This document shows positions 9,144 to 18,354 of a stretch of DNA of 64,000 nt, one piece after another. A program made the position numbers and the translations under genes. The stretch's first letter is position 1; each line of letters begins with the position of its first letter. A model generated the notes under the pieces. That model worked only from the letters and a program-made list of their open reading frames with translations. It did no database searches and had not been told where the DNA came from. Source of the DNA: JASSUD01 sp031963005 (GTDB taxonomy: Bacteria > Pseudomonadota > Gammaproteobacteria > Burkholderiales > Burkholderiaceae); NCBI GenBank assembly GCA_031963005.1, contig JASSUL010000006.1:95779-159778 (forward strand), written 5' to 3'.

Positions 9144-10507
9144 AGCTTTTCTCCATCTTGATGAACGGGAGTATGGAGGGTTGAGTGTGAAGCGCGTTCA
9201 GAAGACTGTCCATTTGGTTGAGCGGTATGGGGTAGGCCACTTTGCACTTTGATGCAAATTTGGGCAACGTGTTGCGCGGCATCCGGCATTGCACAGGCTT
9301 GCGCTTTTTCAGCCAAAGCCATGAGTTGGTGGCGTGTTTGTGCGCTGAGCCAAGCAGCCAGCGTTGCGGCAGAGAGTTCTGATTGCTGCAGGATATATGC
9401 AGCCTGGCGCTCAGCTAAGAAGGCCGCATTATGGGTTTGGTGATTATCTACGGCGTGCGGGAAGGGGATAAATAGCGCAGCCACCCCTACAGCAGCCACT
9501 TCTGCAACCGTCATTGCCCCCGCGCGGCAAATCACTAAATCTGCTTCGGCATAGGCCTCCCGCATATCCTCGATAAAAGGTAAAAGCATGGGACTAGCAG
9601 AATGGAAAAAGGAGGAAGCGCTAACAGACTCAAGAGGGCCTGTTTGCACATCTGTATGCGGGGTATGCGTATCTTCTGAGGGAAACACCGTGAGATGAGG
9701 CGCAGCGCTAGATTCTGACAGTAGCACATCTAAGGGATATTCTGTTGCCTGTACGCCGTGATCTGCCGGTAAAAGGCCTGCGCGTTGATAGCGTGCGCGC
9801 AGAGTATCTAGATGCTTTTGCCCTGCTTGATGTACGACCCAAGGGCGCTGTGCCTCCGGTAATAGAGCTAAGGCCGCAGGCACCATATCATTGAGTGCGG
9901 TAGCGCCTAGGCTGCCGCCCACTACGAGCACTCGTAAAGGTCCATTGCGTTGGGCATACCGTTTTTTAGGCGAGGGAACATGCAGAAAATGGGCACCCAA
10001 AGGGTTGCCGGTCCACTGTGCGCGGGGCAGAACATAGGGAAACGCCACTAAAACGTGATGGGCGAAGCGGGCTAATAAGCGATTGGCTAACCCTGCGATC
10101 GCATTTTGTTCATGTAGGATAAGAGGGCGTTTTGTCAGCGCCGCCATGATTCCTGCCGGAAAGCTGATATAGCCTCCCATACCCAAGACCACATCCGGTT
10201 GAACGCGTTTTATTACGCGCCAGCTTTGCCAGCATGCGCGTAATAAAGTCGCAGGGAGCTGTAATTTAGAACGCCAACCTTTGCCGCGCAACCCTGCAAA
10301 ATCAATATATTCCAGCGTAAAACCGTGAGAGGGGACGAGGGTCGCTTCTAAGCCCGCATGTGTTCCAAGCCAAACAATGCGCCATCCTTGCGCGCGCAAT
10401 GTTTCGGCTACAGCCAGAGCAGGGAAGATATGTCCGCCTGTGCCCCCCGCTAATACCAGCAGCGTAGGAGGGGAAGCCGAGGCGACCTGTTTTTTTATAT
10501 TTTTCAT
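9140..10507 (-). CDS. murG: Peptidoglycan GlcNAc transferase MurG, with an insertion and a C-terminal extension
   Basis: MurG transfers GlcNAc to lipid I at the cytoplasmic membrane face, making lipid II. The start at 10507 is chosen because it overlaps the ftsW stop by 4 nt and is followed at once by the family start LLVLAGGTGGHIFPALAVAE; a longer frame upstream is unrelated. GGTGGH is at residues 21-26, GGYISFPAG at 111-119, VVGGSLGA at 195-202 and ICRAGAMTVAEV at 326-337. The protein is 455 residues against about 365 usual. About 50 extra Ser/Thr/His-rich residues (257-307) separate VQATE from the conserved LLPFIEDM segment, and residues 423-455 form a Ser/His-rich tail. The conserved active-site elements are intact, so activity is expected. 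Confidence 0.95.
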   Translation of the reverse strand: MKNIKKQVASASPPTLLVLAGGTGGHIFPALAVAETLRAQGWRIVWLGTHAGLEATLVPSHGFTLEYIDFAGLRGKGWRSKLQLPATLLRACWQSWRVIKRVQPDVVLGMGGYISFPAGIMAALTKRPLILHEQNAIAGLANRLLARFAHHVLVAFPYVLPRAQWTGNPLGAHFLHVPSPKKRYAQRNGPLRVLVVGGSLGATALNDMVPAALALLPEAQRPWVVHQAGQKHLDTLRARYQRAGLLPADHGVQATEYPLDVLLSESSAAPHLTVFPSEDTHTPHTDVQTGPLESVSASSFFHSASPMLLPFIEDMREAYAEADLVICRAGAMTVAEVAAVGVAALFIPFPHAVDNHQTHNAAFLAERQAAYILQQSELSAATLAAWLSAQTRHQLMALAEKAQACAMPDAAQHVAQICIKVQSGLPHTAQPNGQSSERASHSTLHTPVHQDGEKL

Positions 10508-11823
10508 ACTTTTCCTCCACGCATGAGAACGCGGTTTTCGTAATCTACTCGCAGTAAAATGGCAAAGCCAATGCAATTGAACAATATTCCAGAGCCCCCA
10601 TAACTGACAAAGGGAAGGGTTAAGCCTTTGGTAGGCAAAAGACCGAGATTCACGCCCATATTGATCAACGCCTGAACACCGATCCACAAACCGATACCTT
10701 TAGCTACCAGACCTGAAAAAACGCGATCAAGCGCCAGTGCGTTGCGGCCAATTTCAAATGCGCGGCGCACAATCCAAAAAAATAAAACTATGACCAGCAA
10801 TACGCCGATAAACCCTAATTCTTCACCGATAACAGCAAGAATAAAGTCAGTATGCGCCTCAGGGAGGTAGTTGAGTTTTTCTACACTGCCGCCAAGCCCT
10901 ACGCCAAGCCATTCACCGCGGCCGAAAGCGATCAGCGAGTGGACCAATTGATAGGCCTTACCCTGGACATAGCGCGTATCCCAAGGATTGAGATACGCGA
11001 AAATACGCTCACGCCGCCAAGGGGAGAGCCAAATGAGCAAACCAAAGGTCGCTATTCCAGTGAGGATGAGGCTGCTAAACAACTTGCCGTTGACCCCTCC
11101 CAAAAACAACACGCCCATGGTGATCAGCGCAACCACCATAAAAGCGCCCATATCGGGCTCGAGAAGCAGTAACGCTCCCACGCAAGACACAGCAATCATC
11201 ATGGGCAAAAAACCATGGCGTATGCTAGACATAAAGGCTTGTTTACGCACGGCGTAATTGGCTACATACAGGGTTACCGCCAGTTTCATCATTTCTGAGG
11301 GCTGGATATTCATAACGCCTATCGGAATCCAGCGACGCGCCCCGTTGACGCCCTTTCCTATATGCGGGATCAGTACCGCGACTAAAAGCAGTAGGCACAG
11401 TAGGAAAAATTTAGGAGCAAGTCGATCCCATACGCGCGTTGGTATACAAAAGGTGCAAGCGCCTGCAAAAACCCCCAGTAACAGAGAAAAGAGATGGCGC
11501 AGCAAGAAATAATCCGGATGATAGGACGCATATTTAGGGGAATCCGACATCACAATCGTGGCCGAATACACCATCACTAATCCTAAACCCAGCAAGAGCA
11601 AGCCTGCCCATACTAGCAATCGATCATATTCTGGTAGCGTGAAGCGACTGCGTGTGCCGCGCAAAGGGTTGGCCGTGCTGGAAAAAAGCGACCCTGAAGT
11701 GGTAGAGCTATACGCTGTTTGCGTATAGCTGCTTTCCGACATGGTGATGCTGGGAGAGGGAGGCGCGTCCCCGGATGCTTTGCGCTGAAAAAAAGAAAAA
11801 CTCCACCGTTTGAGACGTGTCAT
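10504..11823 (-). CDS. ftsW: SEDS peptidoglycan glycosyltransferase FtsW
   Basis: FtsW is the multi-spanning SEDS polymerase that works with FtsI to make septal peptidoglycan. The 439-residue product has an unusual cytoplasmic N-terminus of about 60 Ser/Thr-rich residues, then about ten membrane segments starting at LLVWAGLLLLGLGLVMVYS. Family motifs are RWIPIGVMNIQPSEMMKLA, LEPDMGA, AHTDFILAVIGEELGFIG and the C-terminal PFVSYGGSGILFNCIGFAIL. It overlaps murD at its 5' end and murG at its 3' end by 4 nt each, so the three genes are coupled. Confidence 0.96.
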   Translation of the reverse strand: MTRLKRWSFSFFQRKASGDAPPSPSITMSESSYTQTAYSSTTSGSLFSSTANPLRGTRSRFTLPEYDRLLVWAGLLLLGLGLVMVYSATIVMSDSPKYASYHPDYFLLRHLFSLLLGVFAGACTFCIPTRVWDRLAPKFFLLCLLLLVAVLIPHIGKGVNGARRWIPIGVMNIQPSEMMKLAVTLYVANYAVRKQAFMSSIRHGFLPMMIAVSCVGALLLLEPDMGAFMVVALITMGVLFLGGVNGKLFSSLILTGIATFGLLIWLSPWRRERIFAYLNPWDTRYVQGKAYQLVHSLIAFGRGEWLGVGLGGSVEKLNYLPEAHTDFILAVIGEELGFIGVLLVIVLFFWIVRRAFEIGRNALALDRVFSGLVAKGIGLWIGVQALINMGVNLGLLPTKGLTLPFVSYGGSGILFNCIGFAILLRVDYENRVLMRGGKV

Positions 11824-13604
11824 GCAGTGGCTCCAGAGTGGGCGGCCAGTTCGCCAATCGTCTGCCTAAAAATTTCCGCGCGATGAATATAATTGCGGAA
11901 CATATCCAGGCTCGCGCAGCAGGGGGAGAGCAAAATGGTATTTCCCGGCTCGGCCAATGAAGCGGCGGTTCTTGTCGCTTCTTCAAGCGTTGCGCAATCA
12001 TAGAGTGGAACGCCACTAGGTAAGAGCGTGGCGCGCAAATCAGGCGCTGCTTGGCCGATGAGCATAACTGCGCGACAAGTCTGTGCAATGGGTTCTACCA
12101 GATCAGAAAAATCTTGCCCTTTACCTTCTCCGCCCAAAATCAGGACAACATGATGGCTATTGTTGTACATCAAGCCATAGAGCGCTGCCAGTGTTGCGCC
12201 TACATTGGTCGCTTTGCTGTCATCAATAAAACAGAGCCCGTCAAACGAAGCGACATGTTCGAAACGGTGTGCCTCGCCCGAATATTCGCGCAGCCCTTGC
12301 AATAGCGGTGTAAGCGGTACATCCAGTATGCCGCAGAGTGCAAGCGCAGCCAGTGCATTCGCTAGGTTATGGCGACCTTGAATGCGTAAGGCATGCGCCG
12401 GGATAATGTATTCGATCTGGATAGGCGCTTTGTGCGGGTCGCTATGCGTATGTGCTTGCGTTTTTGGGGCGCTTGCAGCTGGTTTGGCGCGGACTATCCA
12501 GGTTTTTCCAGGAGACTCCTCGATGCCCCAATCTCCCGCATGTTGCGGAATATCTAGACCAAAAGTGACGGTTTTAGACGTGTGTAAAGAGGGAGCACGC
12601 GCTGCATCGCGCTCAGCAAAACGCAGGCTATGCGGGTCATCTCGATTTAAGACGCGTAAGGTGTGCGCGTCCTGTATAGCAAGATCATGGTGCTGATCAT
12701 ATTGAAAAACGCTATCGGGTTTTTTGCTATCCACACGCACGAATTCTTCGTCTGTCTTGATAGCAGCATGCGCTTTGCTACTGGATAGAGAAGCTGGCCC
12801 AAAAATACGAGCTTTTGCGCGTGCATACGCTTCAAAACTCTCATGCCAATCGAGATGATCGACCGACATATTCAGCAGTGCAGCAGCATCGGGACAAAAA
12901 CTGCAAGTGGATTGCAATTGAAAACTAGACAGCTCCAGAACCCAGACTTCAGGGAGGGCCTGGATATTCAGATCGATAGGGCCATGATTCGTGCCTACCG
13001 CGTGCATTGTGCGCTGAACCGTATCTATGAACGGTATGTCTTGGAGGGTCGAGGTGGCGTCGAGTGCGCGTCCTAGCGAATCCAATAGGCTTGGGCCGAT
13101 ATTGCCCGCGATCACCGTACGTAGTCCAGCATGCTTGCACAAAAGCCCCGTGAGCGCGGTTGTCGTTGTTTTGCCATTGGTACCCGTGATGGCTAAAACT
13201 TTGGGCGTATAGCCTTGTATATGCAATGCCTTGAGCGCTTGCGCGAAAAACTCCAACTCGCCCCATACGGGAATTTGACGTTGGTTTGCCACTGCTAGCA
13301 AACTAGCAAGGCCAGGCTCTAATGGAGAGAGGCCAGGGCTCAGCGCAATAAGCTCGATAGGCCGCCCTGGTTGCTGTGTATCGGTACTTGGAAGATTCAG
13401 CAAAGCAGGGGTGAAAGGACCACAATGCAAGGCTTTTTGCTGATCAAGTGCGTAAGCATGGGCTGCATGGGGAGGGGTAGCGCGTGTATCTGCCAAATAG
13501 AGCTCGCACCCTTGGCGCGCGCACCAGTTCGCCATGGCGAGGCCGGAGTCGCCGAGTCCTAAAACAAGGGTAGTGGGTTGATGGTAAGGGCCGAGCATGA
13601 TCAA
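11820..13604 (-). CDS. murD: UDP-N-acetylmuramoylalanine--D-glutamate ligase, enlarged
   Basis: MurD adds D-Glu to UDP-MurNAc-L-Ala. The P-loop GTNGKTTTTALTG (141-153), the AGNIG region, VWVLELSSFQLQS (221-233), NMSVDHLDWH and the third-domain FIDDSKATNVGATLAAL are all present. The protein has 594 residues, far more than the about 440-500 usual. Apparent extra blocks lie at about 182-218 (between the AGNIG helix and ELSSFQL), 271-315 (after ARAKARIFG, before RVLNRDD) and 375-396. They are Ser/Thr/His/Asp-rich and look like surface loops, so the catalytic core seems intact. It is separated from mraY by 71 bp and overlaps ftsW by 4 nt. Confidence 0.95.
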   Translation of the reverse strand: MIMLGPYHQPTTLVLGLGDSGLAMANWCARQGCELYLADTRATPPHAAHAYALDQQKALHCGPFTPALLNLPSTDTQQPGRPIELIALSPGLSPLEPGLASLLAVANQRQIPVWGELEFFAQALKALHIQGYTPKVLAITGTNGKTTTTALTGLLCKHAGLRTVIAGNIGPSLLDSLGRALDATSTLQDIPFIDTVQRTMHAVGTNHGPIDLNIQALPEVWVLELSSFQLQSTCSFCPDAAALLNMSVDHLDWHESFEAYARAKARIFGPASLSSSKAHAAIKTDEEFVRVDSKKPDSVFQYDQHHDLAIQDAHTLRVLNRDDPHSLRFAERDAARAPSLHTSKTVTFGLDIPQHAGDWGIEESPGKTWIVRAKPAASAPKTQAHTHSDPHKAPIQIEYIIPAHALRIQGRHNLANALAALALCGILDVPLTPLLQGLREYSGEAHRFEHVASFDGLCFIDDSKATNVGATLAALYGLMYNNSHHVVLILGGEGKGQDFSDLVEPIAQTCRAVMLIGQAAPDLRATLLPSGVPLYDCATLEEATRTAASLAEPGNTILLSPCCASLDMFRNYIHRAEIFRQTIGELAAHSGATA

Positions 13605-13675
13605 CAGGGTATGCGAATAAAGAGTATAAATATAAAATCAAACGATAAGCGTAATGATCGCTAGGGAGACGCTCC

Positions 13676-14845
13676 CTAACGCAGTTTGAGCGTGGAAAGA
13701 CCAATCAACACTAAAATAAAGGTGACGATCCAAAACCGTACAACTACTTGCGTTTCAGGCCAGCCGCATAATTCAAAGTGATGGTGTAATGGCGCCATTC
13801 TAAAAATACGTCGGCCTGTGCCGTAGCGCAGCTTGGTGTATTTAAACCAGATCACTTGCAACATCACAGACAGCGTTTCCGCTACGAAGACGCCACCCAT
13901 CACAAACAATACAATTTCCTGGCGCACGATAATCGCAATCGTGCCCAGCGCTCCACCGAGTGCTAAAGCGCCGACATCGCCCATAAAAACACGGGCTGGA
14001 TGGGTGTTGTACCAAAGAAATCCCAATCCTGCGCCACCCAGTGCAGAGCAAAAAACCAATACTTCGCCCGCTCCCGGTACAAACGGGAACAGAAGATATT
14101 TCGCGTATACGGCATTGCCCATCACATAGGCAAAAACACCCAATGCAGCGCCCACTAATATCACTGGCATGATGACTAGTCCATCTAGACCATCTGTCAA
14201 ATTCACCGCATTGCTAGAGCCTACAATGACAAAATAACTTAATGCTATGAAACCGTATAAGCCTAGGGGATAACTGACCGATTTAAAAAACGGCACCCAC
14301 AAATCAGCGCGCGCAGGTAAAGTTTGCGGCAAACCATCCTGTAGCCAAACCATTAATACATCAAAAATATTTTTATTATCGGCTTCTGAAAGGCTAAATG
14401 CTAAATACACTGCAGCAATAATCCCAATGAGAGATTGCCAAAAATATTTTTCCCTAGACCGCATCCCATTGGGGTCTCGACGCGCCACTTTGCGGTAATC
14501 ATCGACCCAGCCGATGCAACCATAGCCCAGTGTGACTAGCAATAAAACCCAAACGAAGCGATTGCTTAAATCGGCCCATAATAAGGTTGAAATGGCAATG
14601 CTCAATAAGATTAAGGCGCCACCCATCGTAGGTGTGCCTGATTTTACCAAATGCGTACCGGGCCCATCTGTGCGTACGGCCTGCCCCATTTTGAGTGCAG
14701 TCAACCAACGAATCACCATAGGTCCGCATAATAGCCCGATGAGTAATGCGGTCATCATCGCCATGACTGCGCGAAAAGTGAGGTAATTCACGACCCGCAA
14801 AAAACTCCAATCATTTTGTAGCCAGTGCGCTAAAAGTAGCAGCAT
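13676..14845 (-). CDS. mraY: Phospho-N-acetylmuramoyl-pentapeptide transferase
   Basis: MraY is the inner-membrane enzyme that moves phospho-MurNAc-pentapeptide onto undecaprenyl phosphate, forming lipid I. The 389 residues include about ten membrane segments and the family motifs GTPTMGG, GWVDDYRKV (the metal-binding Asp-Asp), SNAVNLTDGLDGL and a C-terminal MAPLHHHFELCGWPETQVV (HHH motif). Length is normal. It lies 135 bp downstream of murF; that gap is AT-rich and shows no clear signal. Confidence 0.97.
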   Translation of the reverse strand: MLLLLAHWLQNDWSFLRVVNYLTFRAVMAMMTALLIGLLCGPMVIRWLTALKMGQAVRTDGPGTHLVKSGTPTMGGALILLSIAISTLLWADLSNRFVWVLLLVTLGYGCIGWVDDYRKVARRDPNGMRSREKYFWQSLIGIIAAVYLAFSLSEADNKNIFDVLMVWLQDGLPQTLPARADLWVPFFKSVSYPLGLYGFIALSYFVIVGSSNAVNLTDGLDGLVIMPVILVGAALGVFAYVMGNAVYAKYLLFPFVPGAGEVLVFCSALGGAGLGFLWYNTHPARVFMGDVGALALGGALGTIAIIVRQEIVLFVMGGVFVAETLSVMLQVIWFKYTKLRYGTGRRIFRMAPLHHHFELCGWPETQVVVRFWIVTFILVLIGLSTLKLR

Positions 14846-14980
14846 GAAACATCCTTGAATTCAGTAGAGCATGGCCTAGAAAAAGTATCGCTAGGTTTTT
14901 GAAAGATTCCTCTTTCGTTTTTTGCGCGATGAAAAATCAGCGCAGGAAAATGAAAAATACTTCGAAAAATACTTTTCTAT

Positions 14981-16480
14981 CTATGAAGGTTTTGTATGAG
15001 AAAGCTGCTGGATAATGCGCTCCATTTTCATAAACCGTGATCCTTTGATTAGCAAGGTGGCTTGCGGATCAAAGGGAATACTTTGCATATGCTGTATCAA
15101 AGGCTCGATGGCATCAAAATGCATTGCGCCCGCGCCAAATGCTTCGCATGTGTAATAGCTGTCTTTTCCTAAGGTGTACAGCTTGTCGATACCGCATGCA
15201 CGAGCATACACACCAATCTCTTGGTGAAAATCCTGGCTTTGAGTGCCTACTTCGCCCATATCGCCGATAACGAGAATACGAGGGCTGGGGTATGCGGTTA
15301 ATACATCGATCGCGGCGCGCATAGAATCGGGATTAGCGTTATAACTATCGTCGATAACGCGTATTCCCGATAAGGGCCCTTCAGCAATGTGCTGCAGGGC
15401 TAGGCGACCAGAGACCGGAACAAAGGATTCTAAGCCCTGCCGAATAGCGCTTAGATCGACCCCTGCGGCTAATGCAGTAGCGCTGGCTGCTAAAGCGTTG
15501 CGTTGATTATGTACGCCTAATGCTTGCAGAGTGACAGTGATAGCGCCAGCGGGCGTGCGGATATGCAAACGTTGGGTAGAGGTAACCGAATCGATTTGCC
15601 CTTCAGTTTGTGCTTGTGAGGCGTATTGCGTTGCTTCGAGGGTACCTTGTATTGCCGCCAATGAGATGGGGGTATCCGCATCGCGTGCAGTATGAAGTGC
15701 AAAATCCAAAATGGGTCGTTGCCCAGCGGCTTCACGCCAAAGTGGTGTGTAGGGGTCATCTGCCGGGAAAACGGCGATTCCATCTGGTGCGAGAGCATGC
15801 AGTATGCTGGCATGTTCTAATGCTACCGCTTCCACACTAGACATAAATTCTTGATGTTCACGCTGTGCATTATTGATCAGCGCAATGGTTGGCTGTGCGA
15901 GTTGAGCGAGATGTTCGGTTTCCCCGGGGTGATTCATCCCTAATTCAATGACGGCCAAACGATCGGTATCTTGCAAGCGCAGCAAGCTTAGGGGGACTCC
16001 GATCGCATTATTCAAATTACCCTGCGTAGCCAATCGATGTTCGATGCCGACAGCAGCTGCAAAAATCGCAGCGATCATCTCCTTCACCGTGGTTTTGCCA
16101 TTGCTGCCCGTCACTGCAACTAACGGTAATGAAAATGCAGCGCGCCAGTGACGCGCCAACTCTTCTAATGCACGCTGTGTATCGGGTACCTGCAGTGCAG
16201 GCAACGGCAGTGAGGGTCCAGAGGGCGCTTTCGCATCCCATGTGTAGTCGCACGAGATTAGGGCCGCACTCGCGCTTCGCGCTGCAGCTTGCGCTAAAAA
16301 CGTATGTCCATCAACACGTTCCCCAGGCAATGCAACAAACAGCGCCTGCGGCGCTAAGGTACGACTGTCGATCGAGACGCTGGTAAAAGGCGTGTCAGGG
16401 TTGCCGATGATGCGGGCTTGGGTCGTCCATGCTGCTGCATCACGTAAAGTCGGTATTTTTGTCTGCATCTTCATCCGCAT
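14981..16480 (-). CDS. murF: UDP-MurNAc-tripeptide--D-Ala-D-Ala ligase
   Basis: MurF adds the D-Ala-D-Ala dipeptide and completes the UDP-MurNAc-pentapeptide. The 499-residue frame shows SIDSRTLAPQALFVALPGERVDGH in the UDP-binding domain, the P-loop VTGSNGKTTVKEM, RLATQGNLNNAIGVPLSLL, ELGMNHPGE, the DDSYNANPDSMRAAID segment and GDMGEVG in the third domain. Length is slightly above the usual 450-470. Only 5 bp separate it from the murE stop. An in-frame ATG at 16468 is an alternative start; the first ATG is kept because a purine-rich AGAGG lies at the murE stop. Confidence 0.96.
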   Translation of the reverse strand: MRMKMQTKIPTLRDAAAWTTQARIIGNPDTPFTSVSIDSRTLAPQALFVALPGERVDGHTFLAQAAARSASAALISCDYTWDAKAPSGPSLPLPALQVPDTQRALEELARHWRAAFSLPLVAVTGSNGKTTVKEMIAAIFAAAVGIEHRLATQGNLNNAIGVPLSLLRLQDTDRLAVIELGMNHPGETEHLAQLAQPTIALINNAQREHQEFMSSVEAVALEHASILHALAPDGIAVFPADDPYTPLWREAAGQRPILDFALHTARDADTPISLAAIQGTLEATQYASQAQTEGQIDSVTSTQRLHIRTPAGAITVTLQALGVHNQRNALAASATALAAGVDLSAIRQGLESFVPVSGRLALQHIAEGPLSGIRVIDDSYNANPDSMRAAIDVLTAYPSPRILVIGDMGEVGTQSQDFHQEIGVYARACGIDKLYTLGKDSYYTCEAFGAGAMHFDAIEPLIQHMQSIPFDPQATLLIKGSRFMKMERIIQQLSHTKPS

Positions 16481-16485
16481 TTTTA

Positions 16486-18354
16486 TTATTTGCCTCTTTT
16501 TCTATGGCCGATACATTCCGATATAGGCGTGCCTTCGGCGTGAGCGGTGTGCAATACGGTATTTTGAAATGTCTTTGCCGCAGCACCCTGTGGCATCTCA
16601 CGCAGTGGAGTGGTTTGAGATAGCGCAGGGTGTTTGGAATCAGAGGGAGGCGGTACTATCCCTTTTTTCCCTCGCGCAGCGAGTGCTAAACGCGCATGAT
16701 CATGATCCGAGAAGGGCAGTTTTTTGCCTTGGATTTCTTGCGTAGATTCATGCCCTTTGCCGGCTAAAACGATAACATCTTGTGCTTGGGCTTGGCGGAT
16801 CGTTTGCAAAATCGCCACCGCACGATCTTCAATACGTTTTGCGTGCTCGGGGTGATCCATGCCTTGTGCTATTGCATCGATAATCGCTGCAGGGGTTTCA
16901 CTGCGCGGATTATCGGTGGTGAGCACCACTTTGTCGGCTAACTTTTCTGCAATCTTGCCCATGAGAGGGCGTTTTTGGGTATCTCGATCTCCGCCACAAC
17001 CCATCATGCAAGCAAGTTGACCTCCGCGTTGTTGCGTAACCGTACGGAGTACCGTGAGCGCTTTTTCAAGCGCATCCGGAGTGTGCGCATAATCAATGAC
17101 GATTAAAGGCTCATTGGCCTGGAGATTGCCTCCCACTTTTTGCATTCGACCCGCAACAGGAATTAATTTAGACAGTTGCGCTAATGCATGCTTAAAGGGG
17201 ATATTCGCTGCAATCAGGCTAGCGAATACGGCTAGGGTATTGCTGACGTTAAAGGTACCCAGCGCCGCGATCTCGACTTCCCCTTTTCCCCAACTCGAAT
17301 GCACTTCAAACGCAGTCCCTTGAGACGTTGCGCGCAGTTTGGATGCGTATACAAATTCCGTGTGGCGGTTTGTAAATGATGAAGCAGGAAGAGCAGCTAA
17401 AGTCGTTGATGGTTTTGCTTCGCAAGTGGCTGCATATGTGGGCCAATCTACCGAATCAGATGCGCCTAAAGAGGAATGCTGCGCAGCCTCAGTATGTATT
17501 CCATACGCAATAACGCGGCGCGCATCCAAGGGGCGTGCTAATAAATTCGCTCCTAGAGGATCATCCCGATTAATGATGGCGCAGCCCAGATGAGGCCACT
17601 CTATAAGACGGGCTTTCGTCGCGGCGTAGGCTTGCAGTGTGCCGTGATAATCTAAGTGATCCTGGCTGAGATTGGTAAAAATCGCTACATCGAGCGCTGT
17701 TCCATTGAGCCGTCCTAAATGTAATGCATGCGAAGAAGCCTCGAGCGCCACAGCGCACAGTTTGTCATCGCGCAACTGCGCTAGCTGATACTGGAATTGC
17801 GGTGCGTTAGGCGTGGTAAATCCCGTGGTATGCAGATGATCGAGGGAGCCACTCCCTAATGTTCCAATGATCCCACAAGGCAGATGCAATTTGCACAATG
17901 CTTGAGCAATCCAGTGACTGCAAGAGGTTTTGCCATTGGTGCCCGTAATGCCTATTAAGAAAAGATTTGCACTGGGATGGTCATACCATGCACTGGATAA
18001 AGGGCCTGCTAAATCAGAGAGCCCAATAATGGGTTGTACGATGTCGGAATAAGTGATGGGATCGTTGTCGCGAGAGGCGTTGTCTTCCGCAGACTCCCAC
18101 AGCACAAGGCTTGCTCCACGGTTCAAGGCCTCTCGTATATAAGATTGCTGATCGGTCTTGTCCGCGGTATAGGCCAAGAACGCATCACCGGCTTGGATTG
18201 CTCGACTATCCGTATGGAGACGTGCAGTAGGAGCCAAATATTTTTTTAAAGCCTGCAGCGCTTTATAAAAAGCCGGTTCCAATGCGGCGCTAATGGCAGG
18301 CGCCGTGCTATTTATAGAAAACGGTTTAGATGACTTAAGCATGGACGTTTTCAT
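16486..18354 (-). CDS. murE: UDP-MurNAc-L-Ala-D-Glu--meso-diaminopimelate ligase, enlarged
   Basis: MurE adds the third residue of the peptide stem. The P-loop ITGTNGKTSCSHW (136-148), SSHALHLGRL, NLSQDHLDYHG, and the motif DNPR at 481-484 are present; DNPR is the known marker for meso-DAP rather than lysine specificity. GGDRDTQKRPLMG and LAGKGHESTQ complete the third domain. At 622 residues it is about 100 longer than its relatives: a Ser/Ala/Thr-rich block at about 289-335 interrupts the central domain, and residues 563-622 are a low-complexity tail. Its start overlaps the ftsI stop by 4 nt. Confidence 0.95.
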   Translation of the reverse strand: MKTSMLKSSKPFSINSTAPAISAALEPAFYKALQALKKYLAPTARLHTDSRAIQAGDAFLAYTADKTDQQSYIREALNRGASLVLWESAEDNASRDNDPITYSDIVQPIIGLSDLAGPLSSAWYDHPSANLFLIGITGTNGKTSCSHWIAQALCKLHLPCGIIGTLGSGSLDHLHTTGFTTPNAPQFQYQLAQLRDDKLCAVALEASSHALHLGRLNGTALDVAIFTNLSQDHLDYHGTLQAYAATKARLIEWPHLGCAIINRDDPLGANLLARPLDARRVIAYGIHTEAAQHSSLGASDSVDWPTYAATCEAKPSTTLAALPASSFTNRHTEFVYASKLRATSQGTAFEVHSSWGKGEVEIAALGTFNVSNTLAVFASLIAANIPFKHALAQLSKLIPVAGRMQKVGGNLQANEPLIVIDYAHTPDALEKALTVLRTVTQQRGGQLACMMGCGGDRDTQKRPLMGKIAEKLADKVVLTTDNPRSETPAAIIDAIAQGMDHPEHAKRIEDRAVAILQTIRQAQAQDVIVLAGKGHESTQEIQGKKLPFSDHDHARLALAARGKKGIVPPPSDSKHPALSQTTPLREMPQGAAAKTFQNTVLHTAHAEGTPISECIGHRKRGK

